Of a stretch of 31,047 nt of DNA, positions 23,327 through 31,047 are shown piece by piece. The stretch lies in assembly GCA_051648105.1 (NCBI GenBank), contig JBOFEN010000025.1, positions 1-31,047 of the forward strand. Reading direction: 5' to 3'. Below the pieces are notes generated by a model, which was not told the origin of the DNA, did not search any database, and worked only from the letters and a program-made list of their open reading frames with translations. Position 1 is the stretch's first letter, and each line of letters begins with the position of its first letter. Source of the stretch: UBA7332 sp051648105. Its GTDB lineage: Bacteria > Bacteroidota > Bacteroidia > Bacteroidales > UBA7332. Both the position numbers and the translations under genes were made by a program.

Positions 23327-25528
23327 TCACTTTAATATTGATAAAACCTCATCATACCACACTCTCGAAAGATCCTCACCAACCCATTTGGTGATATTTC
23401 TCCAGTAGTTACCCTTATCAAAAGATTTAGCAAACTCACCCTTATCATCCTTATGAGGGTTATTCACACAACGCAAAACAAACGAGTGCAACTCATCGTG
23501 AAGCGAATCCTCCAAAGACTCCATCTTCTTATCCTTGAGATAACGCTTTATTACATCCACACCCTTTTTGAAAGATACAACATCCCCCAGAGCAGAAAGA
23601 CCACTATTGAGCCTCGCCATCTTAGCTGCCTCTGCTGCCTCTGCTGCCTTAGCTGCCTTAGCCGCCTCTGCTGCCTGACTTTCAAGAAGCGCCTGCTCAA
23701 ACATAGCCTCTTCGCGAGCCGCCTCCTCCATTTGTCTCTTATAATCCTCTTCCTTCATCTCAGCTTGAGTGAACAAAGGCTTAACCACCACTTTCCTATC
23801 TGGTATACGAGAAGTGATAGGTGTAAGAATCTCATTCGCTCCCTTAGACTTCGAGTACTCCTCAAGCGACATATAACACAACGTATCATCACTACCCGAA
23901 GGAATATGAGAAGCCAAGATATATTTAAAGCCAAGATCATTGACCAACTCCCTATTGAGCGACTTCAACACAAGAGCCTCAAAAGATCTAAGTGATGAGT
24001 TTAACATCTCCTGCGAAACACCATTCAGTGTGATATTCACTCTACCAAACCCATATCCCTTAGCCATACCCAAGGTATGACGACAAGCACTATGATTATG
24101 AAAAGTCAATGCCGAGAGCAACAGCCCCAACTCCTCAGGTCTAAGGTTATGATAACGCACCTTACCCCTAAATTTTGCACCAGAGGCAAGCGGATAAAAC
24201 GAAGTCATCAACTTCTTATTCCCATTACCCTGCCCTACACTCTTTACCCCTTGGCTATGAACAGGATAAAACTTACGACCACTCAAATTCACAGTGTCAC
24301 TGTAAGTATTATACTTACCACCCTGCGACTGCTCTATATAATTCGGATAGTAACTCGCCTTTGGCGAAGCCAACACACCCTCGACGAGAGCCATATCCTT
24401 AGGCTCACCCAATGCGAAAGCGTGCGAAAACTGCACCCTACCCCTAAGGTTCTCCTTATCTCGTGTATAACCAAAGATAGCCTCAGGCATATCCAATCTA
24501 CTATCCTTATGTTTTTGAGGCACCATATCCTCTATACTATTCTTGTAAGATAAGCGATACATCATCGTCAGACCAAAATCCATGATCTCACGACTATTTT
24601 TAGGGTCCACCCTAAAGAACACAGGCACCCTCTCACCTTTGTTGAATCTCTCCTTCCAATATTTCCAATCCTCAGAGATAGAGTTCGGATCCTTATCCTT
24701 AGCTTGAAATAGGAAATCCTTCCATATCTGATCACTCAATTTGAAAACACCCTCACTCTTATTTGGGAAGATAAACTCATAGAACTTACCAGATAATTTA
24801 CCATTCCTATCCTCCTTACGCACAGAAGCCTGACCCGTTACTACCAGAGTACCCTCCACATCTCCATATTGATTGAAGTGAGCCACATTCATCGTCTCCC
24901 TCTCCTCAATACTAAAGCGAGAGGACAAACTCCTTCCCTGAAGCTTATTATACTTAAAGCTACCCCACTTAGCATCATCATTGATCGTAGAGTTACCCTT
25001 GGTTGCTCTACCCCTGTCCTTAAAACACTCAACAAAGTCACTACCGTAATTGGCATCAATCTCATCATGCCCAATACGAAAGAACTTACCGTGATCATCT
25101 ATCCTACAAACACCATCCTCACCCATTGTCAACCATCCACAACGAATCTTCTTCGCCTCAGCAGGAGTAAATAGAGGATAGTTCACCTGATCCTTCATAT
25201 CCCTAAACGAGTATCTCCCCTTGTTGAGCTGTGTGAGTTTGCTGAACGATAGAGCCTCAACCAGAGAGCGCACCATACCCTTGAGCGAGGTGCCAGGTAT
25301 GAAATACCTACGCTTACCACTCTCATCCAAATGGTGGTTAAAAAAGAGATTACTCTCCCCACTTATGCTATTCGAGTTACGAATATAAATAGGCGTCTCT
25401 GCCTCTATCTCATAAGCTATCTCACCCGAGAGGCCATCACTAAAAGGCATATCATGAGAGATTCTATCAGCCCAATCAGGAAATATTACATCCTCACTCA
25501 GAGGAATAAAAGTATATGGAGCATTCAT
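23327..25528 (-). CDS. TIGR03986-like RAMP (Cas7-group) protein with Ala-rich coil and helical tail
   Basis: A 733-aa type III effector-complex subunit. The N-terminal RAMP fold has FIPGTSLKGMVRSL (77-90). The second glycine-rich signature LGMAKGYGFGRVN lies near 485-497, so the long RAMP body covers about 30-560. Size and both motifs fit the TIGR03986 RAMP family found in III-D-like loci. I see no aspartate at the place where Csm3 has its target-RNA-cleaving Asp. A highly charged, Ala-rich coiled coil follows (about 585-640), encoded partly by a 9-bp tandem repeat. The last ~100 residues are helical, ending WRNITKWVGEDLSRVWYDEV. No stand-alone small subunit (Cas11) gene is obvious, so this tail might serve that role (inference). 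Gaps of 3-4 nt on both sides show tight operon packing. Confidence 0.82.
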   Translation of the reverse strand: MNAPYTFIPLSEDVIFPDWADRISHDMPFSDGLSGEIAYEIEAETPIYIRNSNSISGESNLFFNHHLDESGKRRYFIPGTSLKGMVRSLVEALSFSKLTQLNKGRYSFRDMKDQVNYPLFTPAEAKKIRCGWLTMGEDGVCRIDDHGKFFRIGHDEIDANYGSDFVECFKDRGRATKGNSTINDDAKWGSFKYNKLQGRSLSSRFSIEERETMNVAHFNQYGDVEGTLVVTGQASVRKEDRNGKLSGKFYEFIFPNKSEGVFKLSDQIWKDFLFQAKDKDPNSISEDWKYWKERFNKGERVPVFFRVDPKNSREIMDFGLTMMYRLSYKNSIEDMVPQKHKDSRLDMPEAIFGYTRDKENLRGRVQFSHAFALGEPKDMALVEGVLASPKASYYPNYIEQSQGGKYNTYSDTVNLSGRKFYPVHSQGVKSVGQGNGNKKLMTSFYPLASGAKFRGKVRYHNLRPEELGLLLSALTFHNHSACRHTLGMAKGYGFGRVNITLNGVSQEMLNSSLRSFEALVLKSLNRELVNDLGFKYILASHIPSGSDDTLCYMSLEEYSKSKGANEILTPITSRIPDRKVVVKPLFTQAEMKEEDYKRQMEEAAREEAMFEQALLESQAAEAAKAAKAAEAAEAAKMARLNSGLSALGDVVSFKKGVDVIKRYLKDKKMESLEDSLHDELHSFVLRCVNNPHKDDKGEFAKSFDKGNYWRNITKWVGEDLSRVWYDEVLSILK
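23626..23679. repeat. 9-bp tandem repeat inside the TIGR03986-like gene (6 copies)
   Basis: Six consecutive 9-bp units on the plus strand: CTGCCTCTG twice, CTGCCTTAG twice, CCGCCTCTG, CTGCCTGAC. On the coding (minus) strand they encode (E/K)AA-type triplets at about residues 617-634. A change of copy number keeps the reading frame and would only lengthen or shorten the coil. Confidence 0.85.
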
Positions 25529-25531
25529 ATT

Positions 25532-25945
25532 CTATCTTGTTTTCTTTGAGCTAACAAACCCCACAAAGGCACGCCATGTAGGAGTCATAACCATCATATT
25601 TTCACACAAAGAGTCCTCCTTTGGCTCCCAAGCCTGAAGAAACCCCATTTTCTTATCACAAGCATGCATCAAGTATTCACTACGCTCAGTATGAACCCCT
25701 TCACCCACACTCCACTCAACCTTGCTGATAACATAGCTACCACCAATCCAGCGGATAGAGACACTCAAGGAACCATCCTTAGCATAAAGCTCACCCTCAA
25801 CAATGAAAGGATTACAGCCCAGCTTCGAGAAGTCATACACACCGTCCACTATCGTACAACTCCTCTGATCAGACAACCACAAGTAACCACTATATTCAAT
25901 CATGGGTATATCACCCAATCCATTCAATCTACCAAACTTTGCCAT
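25532..25945 (-). CDS. Small type III CRISPR-associated protein (TIGR04423-like)
   Basis: A 137-aa protein with 'IEYSGYLWLSDQ' near the N-terminus and 'NPFIVEGELYAKDGSLSVSI' in the middle. These fit my memory of the TIGR04423 family of small Bacteroidetes type III-associated proteins; I could not check this by search. It is predicted mainly beta, with Trp-rich loops and a short C-terminal basic end (SSKKTR). It is packed between two RAMP genes with 3-nt and 6-nt gaps, so it is probably a component or assembly factor of the effector complex, in the place where other III-D loci carry csx19. Function is unknown. Confidence 0.75.
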   Translation of the reverse strand: MAKFGRLNGLGDIPMIEYSGYLWLSDQRSCTIVDGVYDFSKLGCNPFIVEGELYAKDGSLSVSIRWIGGSYVISKVEWSVGEGVHTERSEYLMHACDKKMGFLQAWEPKEDSLCENMMVMTPTWRAFVGFVSSKKTR

Positions 25946-25951
25946 ACGATA

Positions 25952-27313
25952 TTAGATCTTTTGGTTATTCTTAAAAACCTCACCACACATCACACCATGC
26001 CCCCTCATCACACCACCACCAAGAGGCAGCGATCCATTGGCTATATCACACAGAGCAGACTCGAAAGCCTCCACCACGTAAGGAGAGTACTCCCCCCTCT
26101 CAAGATAGAGATTAACCTCCCAATCATCACTCCTGGAGACACGCTCATTAAAGAGAGCTCCATCGATTGCACCACCCGTAAAGCGGTCGATGGCAACATG
26201 CTGAAGAATAACCTCAGGCTTAGTGCTCTTAAATATATCAGAGCTGATCACGCGACCACGCTGACCGCCATCATCATACTTAAAGTTTGAAGCATAACCA
26301 AAAATCTCCCTCACTGCAAGCGAGTTCTCACCCACATGATCAGAGATAGACTCCACGCTGTCGGCAAACATACCCGTGAGCCTATTGTAGTGATACACCA
26401 TGCGGTGCGATATAGCACCCTTGATTGAAGAAGCTGGAATAAGAGTCAACTCCTCACTTATCGTTGGAATATTTTGCCCATCCCACATCACTACACTCTC
26501 CCTCTTAGGAGTCATATCCACCAACTCATCCGCATCACCACTCGAGAAGAGGAAGAAATCATCTGGTCTCAAACAAAGACGATAATGCTCATGAGTACCA
26601 TCTGGAGTAGAGTCAAAAGAGATCAACTCACCAAAGCTTTCATTAAATGACCCACTCAACTGACAATAATCACCCAGTTGTGATGCATCACTCAAGTCAT
26701 AAATCCCCTGGCGAGACTCCACTACTCGAAGCTCACCAAAGCCCTTACGCGTCGAACCACCAATCCTAAAACTAGGATCAACCACCCTTTGGAGAATCCT
26801 GCTCCAAGCCTCACGATCAAATTCACTACCCTTAAGCTCAATTTGAAACACAAAACGAACACCCTTGAGCAGTACCTCCTCATCAAACTTACCACTATTC
26901 TCACAATCAGCACCCCCACGATGAGTCATCCTCACATGATCCCTCACCGGAAGGTTCTTCAACGCTGCATAATAGTCGTTCGACCAATCAAGGTCATAAT
27001 CAATACCCTCGATTACACTCCCCTGAGCACCCACAAGGTGAGCATTCGAGATCAACAATCTCGAACCACCTGTCTTTTGACTACCCAAAAGTTCACTCCA
27101 CTGCTCAATCTCACTCTGACTCTCCAAACCCCTCAACAAAGAGGATCTAAGCACCCCCATCAATGAAGTACCCTGAATCATTGGCAAACCATTAGCATCA
27201 CACTGAACCAGCTGATCCACCAAGTGTGAGCTCTCTCCTGAGCCAACCCTTAGAGGCGTTGCAGCCTCCACCATAAAGCGAGCTATATATCTATGATCTA
27301 ATAATATCCCCAT
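25952..27313 (-). CDS. Two-domain Cas7 (tandem Csm3-like RAMP) protein
   Basis: A 453-aa fusion of two Cas7/RAMP domains, a backbone subunit that grips crRNA and target RNA. Domain 1 (about 1-205) has PLRVGSG, MIQGTSLMGVLRSS (45-58) and the glycine-rich GGSTRKGFGEL (185-195). D33 in HLVDQLVQCD aligns with the Csm3 cleavage Asp (pattern D-x-x-V-x-x-D). Domain 2 (about 245-450) has LIPASSIKGAISHR (291-304), the Csm3-type block VAIDRFTGGAIDGALF (373-388) and PLGGGVMRGHG (430-440). D266 (ELVDMTP) is a possible second cleavage residue, but the alignment there is looser. Single Cas7 proteins are about 200-300 aa, so the length itself shows the fusion. Confidence 0.87.
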   Translation of the reverse strand: MGILLDHRYIARFMVEAATPLRVGSGESSHLVDQLVQCDANGLPMIQGTSLMGVLRSSLLRGLESQSEIEQWSELLGSQKTGGSRLLISNAHLVGAQGSVIEGIDYDLDWSNDYYAALKNLPVRDHVRMTHRGGADCENSGKFDEEVLLKGVRFVFQIELKGSEFDREAWSRILQRVVDPSFRIGGSTRKGFGELRVVESRQGIYDLSDASQLGDYCQLSGSFNESFGELISFDSTPDGTHEHYRLCLRPDDFFLFSSGDADELVDMTPKRESVVMWDGQNIPTISEELTLIPASSIKGAISHRMVYHYNRLTGMFADSVESISDHVGENSLAVREIFGYASNFKYDDGGQRGRVISSDIFKSTKPEVILQHVAIDRFTGGAIDGALFNERVSRSDDWEVNLYLERGEYSPYVVEAFESALCDIANGSLPLGGGVMRGHGVMCGEVFKNNQKI

Positions 27314-27320
27314 AACCTAT

Positions 27321-28814
27321 TTAATAAGATTTTTGCATTGTAGAAGCCAGAAGCTCTACGCAGTTAGCCACATACCTCTTGCCCAATGCACCCTTAGCTT
27401 GATCATCACGGCTTCTCTCCTCGATGAACTCCTTGAGTACATTAGCCCTTCTCTTCTCTCTCCACACTTGAGCAGTCACCCCATGCTCGAGATAACCACA
27501 AAGATGCTTCTGCTCCTCAGGAGCCTGGCGAAACAGTAGCTCCTCAAGTTCCTCCGTAGATTTCGAACGACTAGCTATAGATCTCACACCACCCCACTGA
27601 CTAGGCGAAACATCTTTAGCAAAAATATTACGATACTTCTCAAGAAAAGAGGTAGCATGAGTCAAGAGAAGCTCCTGCATTCCATTGTTGCGGCTCTGAG
27701 CCTGCAACCATGCAAGCAGAGGAGTGTTAGCAACAAACTCCCCATGTGAAACCCTATCTACAACCTCCTCACAAAGAGAAAGCGTAAGTTTACCTCTATC
27801 ATCACAATTCAAGAATGAAGGATCAATGATCAATGCCCCAAACCCCTCACTTCTGAATCCACCAACGCCAAGCTTCAATGCAGAGACATCAACCCTGCTC
27901 TTACATCTAAACTTAATCACCGAGCCCTTAGCCACTACTAATCTATCTGCATCCCTAGCTCCACGCTTAAAGTTATATGGAGCATAAATGCGCGATCTTA
28001 TCTGCGAGCTATCCCAAAGCAACTCAACCTCAGAGCTCAAGCCCAATGAGGCGCAATCAGGCTGAAGAGTTGGCTCTCCATGATGATCTACAAACAAAGC
28101 ATCCGACGAGAAATAGATGAAGTGATCACCTGGCTCGACAAACGATGGTTCAACTAAATCAATAACCTTGCGCTCAACAAGCTCTATACGACAACGACCA
28201 TACTCAGCCGTTCTACTCCTACCAAGACGCTTCACTCCAGAGAGCGAATCCACAAGCTCACCCTCAAGAGCAGCTACACTCGAATCTATCTCCAGATCAA
28301 AAAGCCACTCACTACCACTAGCTAGCGACTCATAGCCATACATTGCACCCTCCTTCGAGCGACGAAGCACAGAGTCATGAGCCGACTTGATAGCATAGCT
28401 CCTTTTAGGCTTACACAACACACCCGATTCAGGCATAAAATAGCCCTCACGAACCTGCTTAAGCTGCTTTCCCCCGTTGATGAAATAACTCAACAAGAAA
28501 TCCGAGGGCACCTCACTCTGAACATAGTTATTATTATCTGTTAGTCGCCCACCCTTTATATTAAACCATGCAGAAGGAACCTTGAGCGATCTCTCTCCAT
28601 CTATCGATAGGTGAGCATCCCCAAAGCGAACCTCCCCAGAGTGGAAACGACTAAAATTCAATTCACTACTCTCCTTATACAACTTTGAAGCAGCTATACC
28701 CAAGAAGTTACTACCTGGTATATAGTCCAATGTCCTCTGCTCACCCTGTGTGGCAGTCTGTGCATTTAGAACCACATCACTGAGAAAAGTAACCCTAAAA
28801 CTCAATCTTATCAT
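27321..28814 (-). CDS. csx10: Csx10-like RAMP (Cas5-group subunit, III-D marker)
   Basis: A 497-aa RAMP of the Csx10 family, which in III-D complexes takes the place of Cas5 and holds the crRNA 5' handle. The first RAMP motif is DYIPGSNFLGIAAS (30-43), with glycine-rich loop RLGRSRTAEYGR (196-207). A second RAMP-like half has LGVGGFRSEGFGALI (315-329). The C-terminal helical part includes SQWGGVRSIAS and CGYLEHGVTAQVW, both usual in Csx10. The ATG overlaps the stop codon of the Csm3-like gene by 4 nt, so the two should be made in fixed ratio. With an HD-less Cas10 this gene is the main reason for assigning subtype III-D. Confidence 0.86.
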   Translation of the reverse strand: MIRLSFRVTFLSDVVLNAQTATQGEQRTLDYIPGSNFLGIAASKLYKESSELNFSRFHSGEVRFGDAHLSIDGERSLKVPSAWFNIKGGRLTDNNNYVQSEVPSDFLLSYFINGGKQLKQVREGYFMPESGVLCKPKRSYAIKSAHDSVLRRSKEGAMYGYESLASGSEWLFDLEIDSSVAALEGELVDSLSGVKRLGRSRTAEYGRCRIELVERKVIDLVEPSFVEPGDHFIYFSSDALFVDHHGEPTLQPDCASLGLSSEVELLWDSSQIRSRIYAPYNFKRGARDADRLVVAKGSVIKFRCKSRVDVSALKLGVGGFRSEGFGALIIDPSFLNCDDRGKLTLSLCEEVVDRVSHGEFVANTPLLAWLQAQSRNNGMQELLLTHATSFLEKYRNIFAKDVSPSQWGGVRSIASRSKSTEELEELLFRQAPEEQKHLCGYLEHGVTAQVWREKRRANVLKEFIEERSRDDQAKGALGKRYVANCVELLASTMQKSY

Positions 28815-29350
28815 AGCTGACCCTCCAAAAGATTAATCCTACATCTTCCAAAACCTCTGTTGCGGTTCACTCCCACACACTTAACCATAGCACAAGCCCT
28901 AGTCAACAGCTCAACATAAGGAGACAGATCTCCCTCTATCTCTCCCTCAAGAGTCAAAGGCACACAAACCTCATGCTTCCTCAAAGAGCCCTGCATTGCA
29001 GTGCCACGCTCACTATCTATGGCTGTCGAAGCTATCTTACGAAACAAAAAAGACTTTAATGCAGCTGGTGTATTAGATGGCAAATCCAACGAAGCACTCC
29101 CAAAAAATAGATCTCCCTGAGTATGCCCACCCTCATTACTGCTCCCAAAGCATGCATCAAGAGTAGACTGATCATAATGACCCAAATCAACTAACAACTG
29201 AGAAGCCTCACGAAGCACTCCCTTGAGTGTCTTGCCCGGCATATATGGTAATCCATTCAAATCCCTTATCACAGTAGCATCAACATCTGCCCCCGAGCTC
29301 AAACCCGATCCACAGTGCCAATCACTAAAGAATGTAATTGAATATCTCAT
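28811..29350 (-). CDS. Csm3-like Cas7 RAMP protein
   Basis: A 179-aa short Cas7-type protein. It has 'DWHCGSGLSSG', the RAMP motif YMPGKTLKGVLREA (36-49) and the C-terminal glycine-rich loop VGVNRNRGFGRCRI (159-172). D24 in DVDATVIRD aligns with the conserved Asp of Csm3 (D-x-x-V-I-R-D) that cuts target RNA every 6 nt, so this subunit is probably a slicer. It lies 10 nt after cas10 and overlaps csx10 by 4 nt (ATGA). It is shorter than typical Csm3 (about 220-250 aa), with the thumb region reduced. Confidence 0.87.
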   Translation of the reverse strand: MRYSITFFSDWHCGSGLSSGADVDATVIRDLNGLPYMPGKTLKGVLREASQLLVDLGHYDQSTLDACFGSSNEGGHTQGDLFFGSASLDLPSNTPAALKSFLFRKIASTAIDSERGTAMQGSLRKHEVCVPLTLEGEIEGDLSPYVELLTRACAMVKCVGVNRNRGFGRCRINLLEGQL

Positions 29351-29360
29351 AGTAATATTA

Positions 29361-30842
29361 TTATTTTTCTAATGGTAAAACACCCAATGAGTGAGCAGAC
29401 AAGAGTTGATATATATCACTCATACCATCCACTATTGGGCTCTTGAGGTTAAACTCCTTGACAAACTCACCCCTATTTTTCTGTTCCAATATTGCAACGC
29501 TCCTACGCATGAGCTGATCCGCCTGATCCTGGCTTTCATGCAATTCAGTGAGCCATCTTCGCATCTGCGAGACTGGAGCTCCTGCCCTATTGAGAATATT
29601 CACACGGCGCAAGAAATCACCCGAACGAGGCGACTCATCAATAAATAGAGGTCCCCTGGTGAGCTTCACACCCGAAGCAACTAACTCTCTCTGCTTGATC
29701 ACTCCATAATCCTCAATATATGAAGCCTGCACCTTGTGGAAAAGATAAGAAGAGGCAGCAAGGTCAATTCCAGCTCTGGCAGCCCTAGACTTCGACTCAA
29801 CCTTACTCTCCGCACAAAGAGCCTCTGCCAATTTTATCGCATAGTGAAACGGATAACTAGACTTGACAAAAGCCACACCCGCACAAGCTGTCAGATGAGT
29901 CTGCTTGAGATTAAACTCCGACAAGCTTCTCTCAAACTCCATGCGCGTATGCCTCTCAAACTCCGATAGGAAATGATGCGTAAAAGCAAGTGCATGCTTA
30001 GCATCACAAATAACCGTCAGGTCATCACCACCCAATATCACCGGGCGAAGCTTAACCCTATCCCTATCAACACCCACATACGTGAGCTCAAATGCCGACT
30101 TTGCCGCTTCAACGGTTGCCCTATCCAGAGCCAAGGAGAAACTCTTAAAAGCCTCCTTTACCTTGGTGGGATAACGCTTAGTAACCGAATCACCCAGCTG
30201 CTGAAGAATAGCCCCCAGCCCATTGCCATCGGCATGAATCACCGCTATATATGAATTATCCTCACCCTGATCTACCAGTTCATTTAAGTCTCTTGCATAA
30301 TCCACACCCTGCTGTGTCAATATCTTACCCAGCAGTCTCATTGTAGAACTATCCGACTCATCCAACTTCTTGAGCGTAGGCAAGTCAATCACCTCACCCT
30401 TTCTATACTCCACACCAGCACCACCCGTACGACGAGAGCGCTCCATAGACATAGATGCCAAGTTCAATTGAGGCATAGGACGATTTCGCTGAATCTTCAG
30501 CCTACGCTCCAACTCCTGAATATCACTAGAGCGCAGATCAGACTCCAAAGCCACCACAGCCTGACTAACGGTTATCCCCGGAGCCAACTCCATGACCATC
30601 TTAGGAAAGCCCTCAACAACCCTCTCACACTCCTCTCTACTATCAAAAATATATTTGATATTACCAGCAGCACCAATGATAAGGTTATTATCAGAGAAAT
30701 CCGCACCCACCATATCCCTAAACAAGGAGGTACAAATCTGCTCAACCAATTCACTAGCACCAACTATCTCTCTTAATCTGTTCGTCTGAAAAATGAAGCC
30801 CTGAATGCCCTGTACGGCAGCTCCATATAGATATTGAGTCAT
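29361..30842 (-). CDS. cas10: Cas10, cyclic-oligoadenylate synthase type, no HD domain
   Basis: A 493-aa large subunit of the type III complex. It starts directly with the first palm domain (YLYGAAVQGIQGFIFQTNRL, then REIVGASELVEQI). No N-terminal HD nuclease domain is present, making it far shorter than HD-containing Cas10 (about 700-900 aa). The second palm has VIHADGNGLG (201-210, D205) and an intact GGDD at 271-274 (ILGGDDLTVICD), so it should convert ATP to cyclic oligoadenylates on target-RNA binding. Immunity would thus rest on cOA signalling to the two CARF effectors, not on Cas10 DNase activity. No zinc-finger cysteine cluster is obvious. It is the first complete gene of the operon in this window, 35 nt after cas6. 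Confidence 0.95.
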   Translation of the reverse strand: MTQYLYGAAVQGIQGFIFQTNRLREIVGASELVEQICTSLFRDMVGADFSDNNLIIGAAGNIKYIFDSREECERVVEGFPKMVMELAPGITVSQAVVALESDLRSSDIQELERRLKIQRNRPMPQLNLASMSMERSRRTGGAGVEYRKGEVIDLPTLKKLDESDSSTMRLLGKILTQQGVDYARDLNELVDQGEDNSYIAVIHADGNGLGAILQQLGDSVTKRYPTKVKEAFKSFSLALDRATVEAAKSAFELTYVGVDRDRVKLRPVILGGDDLTVICDAKHALAFTHHFLSEFERHTRMEFERSLSEFNLKQTHLTACAGVAFVKSSYPFHYAIKLAEALCAESKVESKSRAARAGIDLAASSYLFHKVQASYIEDYGVIKQRELVASGVKLTRGPLFIDESPRSGDFLRRVNILNRAGAPVSQMRRWLTELHESQDQADQLMRRSVAILEQKNRGEFVKEFNLKSPIVDGMSDIYQLLSAHSLGVLPLEK

Positions 30843-30877
30843 CTTGGTATCATTTATTAATTTTTATAAAATAATCA

Positions 30878-31047
30878 TTACTTTAGCGGGCTCACAACCC
30901 CAAATCCATGGCTTACAGCCTTTCCCAATCCAATATAATTTGGCACTACCACATTAGTAGAGATAACCATATCGAACGAGATCAATCTCACACCCTTATG
31001 TATCACAAATTGTGGCTCATCGATCTCTAGAATAGAACACTCTATAC
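30878..31047 (-). CDS. cas6: Cas6 crRNA endonuclease, C-terminal fragment (cut by window edge)
   Basis: The minus strand has an open frame entering from the right edge and ending at TAA 30880-30878. It gives 55 residues ending VVVPNYIGLGKAVSHGFG then VVSPLK. The block NYIGLGKAVSHGFGVV is the glycine-rich G-loop near the Cas6 C-terminus that binds the crRNA repeat. Cas6 processes the pre-crRNA for the complex encoded downstream. Only the C-terminus is visible, so the catalytic His/Tyr/Lys cannot be judged. It lies 35 nt before cas10 in the same direction; the operon promoter must be further right. Confidence 0.8.
   Translation of the reverse strand, partial: IECSILEIDEPQFVIHKGVRLISFDMVISTNVVVPNYIGLGKAVSHGFGVVSPLK

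Noticed and set aside
23626..23679. Tandem repeat considered as a CRISPR array
   Set aside because: Units are 9 bp with no spacers and encode an alanine-rich coil in frame.
23453..23995. 180-codon plus-strand open frame opposite the TIGR03986-like gene
   Set aside because: It lies antisense to a well-supported RAMP gene; its low-complexity Leu/His/Arg/Ser-rich translation is what the biased codon use of the minus strand produces.
25664..26290. 208-codon plus-strand open frame across the 137-aa and double-Cas7 genes
   Set aside because: Antisense to two supported genes and spanning their boundary; Thr/His/Leu-rich composition typical of a shadow frame.
29361..30842. Assignment of the locus to III-A or III-B
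   Set aside because: No Csm4/Csm5 or Cmr1/Cmr3/Cmr4/Cmr6 set is recognisable, and Csx10 plus HD-less Cas10 fit III-D better.

Overview
The window reads as chromosomal DNA of a Bacteroidota bacterium, most likely order Bacteroidales. Eight or more genes are preceded by the Bacteroidetes -7 box TAnnTTTG, several with a TTG/TTTG -33 box 19 nt upstream. Start codons mostly lack strong Shine-Dalgarno sequences, and the MerR / M23 peptidase / alaS neighbourhood is typical of the order. I cannot name a genus.

Left part (1-12.7 kb), housekeeping and transport: the start of an HTH (probably transposon-related) gene at the left edge; tRNA-Arg(ACG) with promoter and terminator; a MerR-family regulator and a membrane-anchored M23 peptidase on the minus strand, divergent from alaS; a probable structured non-coding RNA with its own promoter and strong terminator; a C-terminal processing protease (S41); two tandem NhaC-type Na+/H+ antiporters, each with its own promoter and terminator; a possible UDG-fold protein; a small unknown protein; and an RhlE-like DEAD-box helicase.

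Right part (12.7-31.0 kb), an 18-kb CRISPR-Cas operon entirely on the minus strand, running past the right edge. In transcription order: cas6 (3' end only), cas10 (no HD domain, intact GGDD), a Csm3-like Cas7, csx10, a two-domain Cas7 fusion, a small TIGR04423-like protein, a TIGR03986-like RAMP with a helical tail, a CARF-HEPN ribonuclease with an extra C-terminal domain, an Hsp70-TPR protein, a compact SF1 helicase, a 583-aa protein of unknown family, a Card1/Can2-like CARF nuclease, cas1, a VirE_N/BT4734-type primase-polymerase (CAPP), and cas2 with an N-terminal extension. Spacing is -11 to +36 nt throughout, so this looks like one transcriptional unit. Csx10 plus an HD-less Cas10 indicates subtype III-D.

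How it probably works: the RAMP complex, guided by crRNA processed by Cas6, binds and cleaves target RNA; the Cas10 GGDD palm makes cyclic oligoadenylate; two CARF effectors (an RNase and a DNase/RNase) respond; and Cas1, Cas2 and the primase-polymerase acquire spacers. The unexplained part is the Hsp70-TPR / SF1 helicase / 583-aa trio inserted between the two CARF effectors. It is the best candidate for an undescribed module. No CRISPR array lies in the window.
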